In this document: positions 62,401 through 64,000 of the stretch, in pieces
How positions within the stretch are numbered: the first letter of the stretch is position 1
How the letters are laid out: each line of letters starts with the position of its first letter
Origin: Halichondria panicea
Taxonomy: Eukaryota > Porifera > Demospongiae > Suberitida > Halichondriidae
DNA length: 64,000 bases
Assembly (NCBI RefSeq): GCF_963675165.1
Contig: NC_087379.1
Location: 7,408,339-7,472,338 of the forward strand
Direction: 5' to 3'
Program-made: the position numbers and the translations under genes
Notes under the pieces: model-generated
What the model was told of the DNA's origin: nothing
What the model saw: only the letters and a program-made list of their open reading frames with translations
Database searches by the model: none

Positions 62401-64000
62401 GTCAACTTTTGCTCTAAGCGGTCTTGGACATCTTTCTTGAAAGTGTCTGAGTTGAGGTGTTGGCTGACTGTTTGCTCAATGGCAGCCATGTCTTCTGCAC
62501 TGACGTTAGCAGGCGCATCACTCTTCAGTAGAGTCAAAATATTCCGAATTGCTTTCTTTTGTTCGTGTTCATTTAGGCTCTTGTCGGCAGTGGTACTATC
62601 GCTCTTGCTGGCAGTGGTGCTATCGCTCTTGCTGGAAGTGGTGCCATCGTTCTTGCTGGCAGTGTTGCCATCGCTCTTGTTGCCGGTGGTGCCATCGCTC
62701 TTGCTGGCAGTGGTGCCATCGCTCTTGCTGGCAGTGGTGCCATAGCTCTTGCTGGCAGTGGTGCCATCGCTCTTGTCGGCAGTGGTGCCATCGCTCTTGT
62801 CGGCAGTGGTGCTTTCGCTCTTGCTGGCAGTGGTCTTGCTGGCAGTGGTACTATCACTCTTGCTGGCAGTGGTACTATCGCTCTTGCTGGTAGTGGTATT
62901 GCTGGCAGTGGTGCTATCGTTCTTGCTGGCAGTGGTGCTATCGCTCTTGCTAGTAGTGGTCTTGCTGGCAGTGGTACTATCGCTCTTGCTGGCAGTGGTA
63001 CTATCGCTCTTGTCGGCAGTGGTACTATGGCTCTTGCTGGCAGTGGTACTATCGCTCTTGCTGGTAGTGGTACTATCGCTCTTGTCAGCAGTGGTACTAT
63101 GGCTCTTGCTGGCTGTAGTACTATCGCTTTTGCTGGCAGTGGTACTATCGCTCTTGCTGGTAGTGTTACTATCGCTCTTGCTGGCAGTGGTACTATCGCT
63201 CTTGCTGGCAGTGGTCTTGCTGGTAGTGGTCTTGCTGGCAGTGGTACTATCGCTCTTGCTGGCAGTGGTACTATCGCTTTTGCTGACAGCTTTTGTGGAG
63301 GCACAACATTTCTCGTACAGGAGATCGACTTTGATTTGTATTGCCAGTTCATCCTTGAAAGTACCTATGAGGGTAGCAACAGGCTTAGCAGAGCCTAGAT
63401 TGCCCAGTTTACTACACTGCTCTCTGTCAATGTCCGAGTCAATCTTGGTATGGTGGCTGATAGCTGACAGGATTTGAGAGACCGTTTCTCTGCTTGTGTA
63501 CGTTGAATCGTACGGTGTGATCTTGTCCTTTCCTCGTTCGTAGGAGACTTGACACATGTCATCGAGGTCTTTGTCCAGTCGAAAGAATACTAGGAAAATC
63601 CCTGCGCCTTTGCTTAGAAAAGGAAACATCTCCACGAATCCAGGCTGCCCACCTATATCGACCAGATTGAGTAGGACTTTGTTCAGCAGCTCTTTAGTGT
63701 ACTCTCCTGAACCCACAATACTCTGGAGTCTCGAGACAACCTTTCCAACATCTACAGTAGTCACTTTCACGACCTTTTCCGGTGGTTCTGGTGTTGGTGA
63801 TACCGGTGTTGGTGACACCGTTTCTTTGGGTACAGTAGCAGTTTCATCGATCTTGAGTTGAGTTTGCTTCTTTGGGTCAGTGGTTTCTTTTTTGGGCTGT
63901 TCCTTAGGTGTACTAGTATTGCTGACAGTGCTGTCTTCAATAGGTTCACAGGACATAAGGTAAGAGAAGATAAACTGTGTTTCTTCCTCTAGACTTGAAG
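59184..64000 (-). CDS. GTPase-like protein with two C-terminal death domains (5' end outside window)
   Basis: Exons on the minus strand: 61173-64000 (open to the window edge), 60886-61117, 60672-60793, 60247-60402, 60071-60122, 59784-59896, 59184-59357. From an internal ATG at 63956 it would be 1,210 aa, but the frame is open upstream (SSLEEETQFIFSYL) and the GTP-binding P-loop is not seen, so the true start lies beyond 64000. The visible part has a G3-type motif (LVDIGGQPGFVEMFPFL), a G4-like TLIGTFKDEL, then a Ser/Asp/Thr/Lys repeat, and a long middle region resembling the COR-like part of animal Roc-type GTPase proteins. Two death-fold domains end the protein (LVRALESPAIARGDIA; LIQALESPVISCGDFA). 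It is probably an intracellular signalling or cell-death protein. The Roc/COR assignment is tentative; the death domains are clear. Confidence 0.75.
59367..59530 (+). repeat. (GT)n microsatellite before the last death-domain exon
   Basis: About 160 bp of GT with GCGT, GTAT and GCAT interruptions, in the last intron. The acceptor CAG for the last exon lies 10 bp past the tract edge. Confidence 0.95.
62577..63290 (-). repeat. 24-nt coding minisatellite (SDSTTASK repeat)
   Basis: About 30 units of an 8-residue repeat (consensus SDSTTASK, with variants SDGTTASK, SHSTTADK, and short TTTSK or TTASK units) inside the GTPase-death-domain gene. All lengths are multiples of three. It follows the G4-like motif directly and so interrupts or ends the GTPase domain. 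Because the unit is divisible by three, other frames are also open across the tract. Confidence 0.9.

Noticed and set aside
62573-63477. Long open frames on both strands over the 24-nt repeat (Ala/Pro/Leu-rich or Leu/Ser/Val-rich products)
   Set aside because: A repeat unit divisible by three keeps every frame open; only the frame joined to the G3 and G4 motifs and the death-domain exons is supported.

Overview
The window is nuclear DNA of an animal, most likely a demosponge. Genes are split by short GT-AG introns, and intergenic gaps are only a few hundred bases. Clear animal genes are present: TMEM131, GAPDH, TRAF-like E3 ligases and a GTPase-death-domain protein. Beside them sit families better known from bacteria and algae: a TauD/TfdA dioxygenase, a nurim/MddA-like methyltransferase and a possible YqcI/YcgG-like protein. 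The sponge assignment is an inference from this mix and from the local TRAF and death-domain content; no species marker was seen. CA/GT microsatellites, palindromes and MITE-like inverted-repeat elements are abundant, mostly in introns.

Region 1 (1-17.4 kb) is a tandem segmental array. Four TRAF-like RING genes lie on the minus strand: one cut by the window edge, two intact, and one with an early stop. Each is head-to-head with a plus-strand unit. In two units the plus side carries an intact six-exon Fe(II)/2-oxoglutarate dioxygenase (TauD/TfdA type). Around and between these are broken exons of a BTB-domain gene. Region 2 (17.6-23.7 kb) holds three tandem copies of a six-exon multi-pass membrane methyltransferase of the nurim/MddA type. 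Relics of the dioxygenase's active-site exon lie between them, and one relic has expanded into a minisatellite. Region 3 (24-29.6 kb) has a membrane-anchored protein with a 16-nt microexon, divergent from a ten-exon GAPDH gene.

Region 4 (29.8-54.1 kb) has a 24-exon coiled-coil protein (about 1,693 aa, minus strand) divergent from a 25-exon TMEM131 gene (about 2,188 aa, plus strand). The TMEM131 introns carry several MITE-like elements and a roughly 250-bp GT tract. Region 5 (54.1-59.2 kb) has no intact gene. It holds a decayed Crypton-type tyrosine-recombinase relic, foldback elements, a 217-bp tandem duplication and a 1.19-kb tandem duplication. Region 6 (59.2-64 kb) is the 3' part of a minus-strand gene encoding half of a small-GTPase domain, a 24-nt coding minisatellite, a long unassigned middle and two C-terminal death domains.

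The most interesting theme is the first 26 kb. Three enzyme or protein families that are unusual in animals sit side by side, two of them locally multiplied, and shared relics show the dioxygenase and methyltransferase units were duplicated as neighbours. A role in small sulfur, betaine or methylated-compound metabolism is a hypothesis only.
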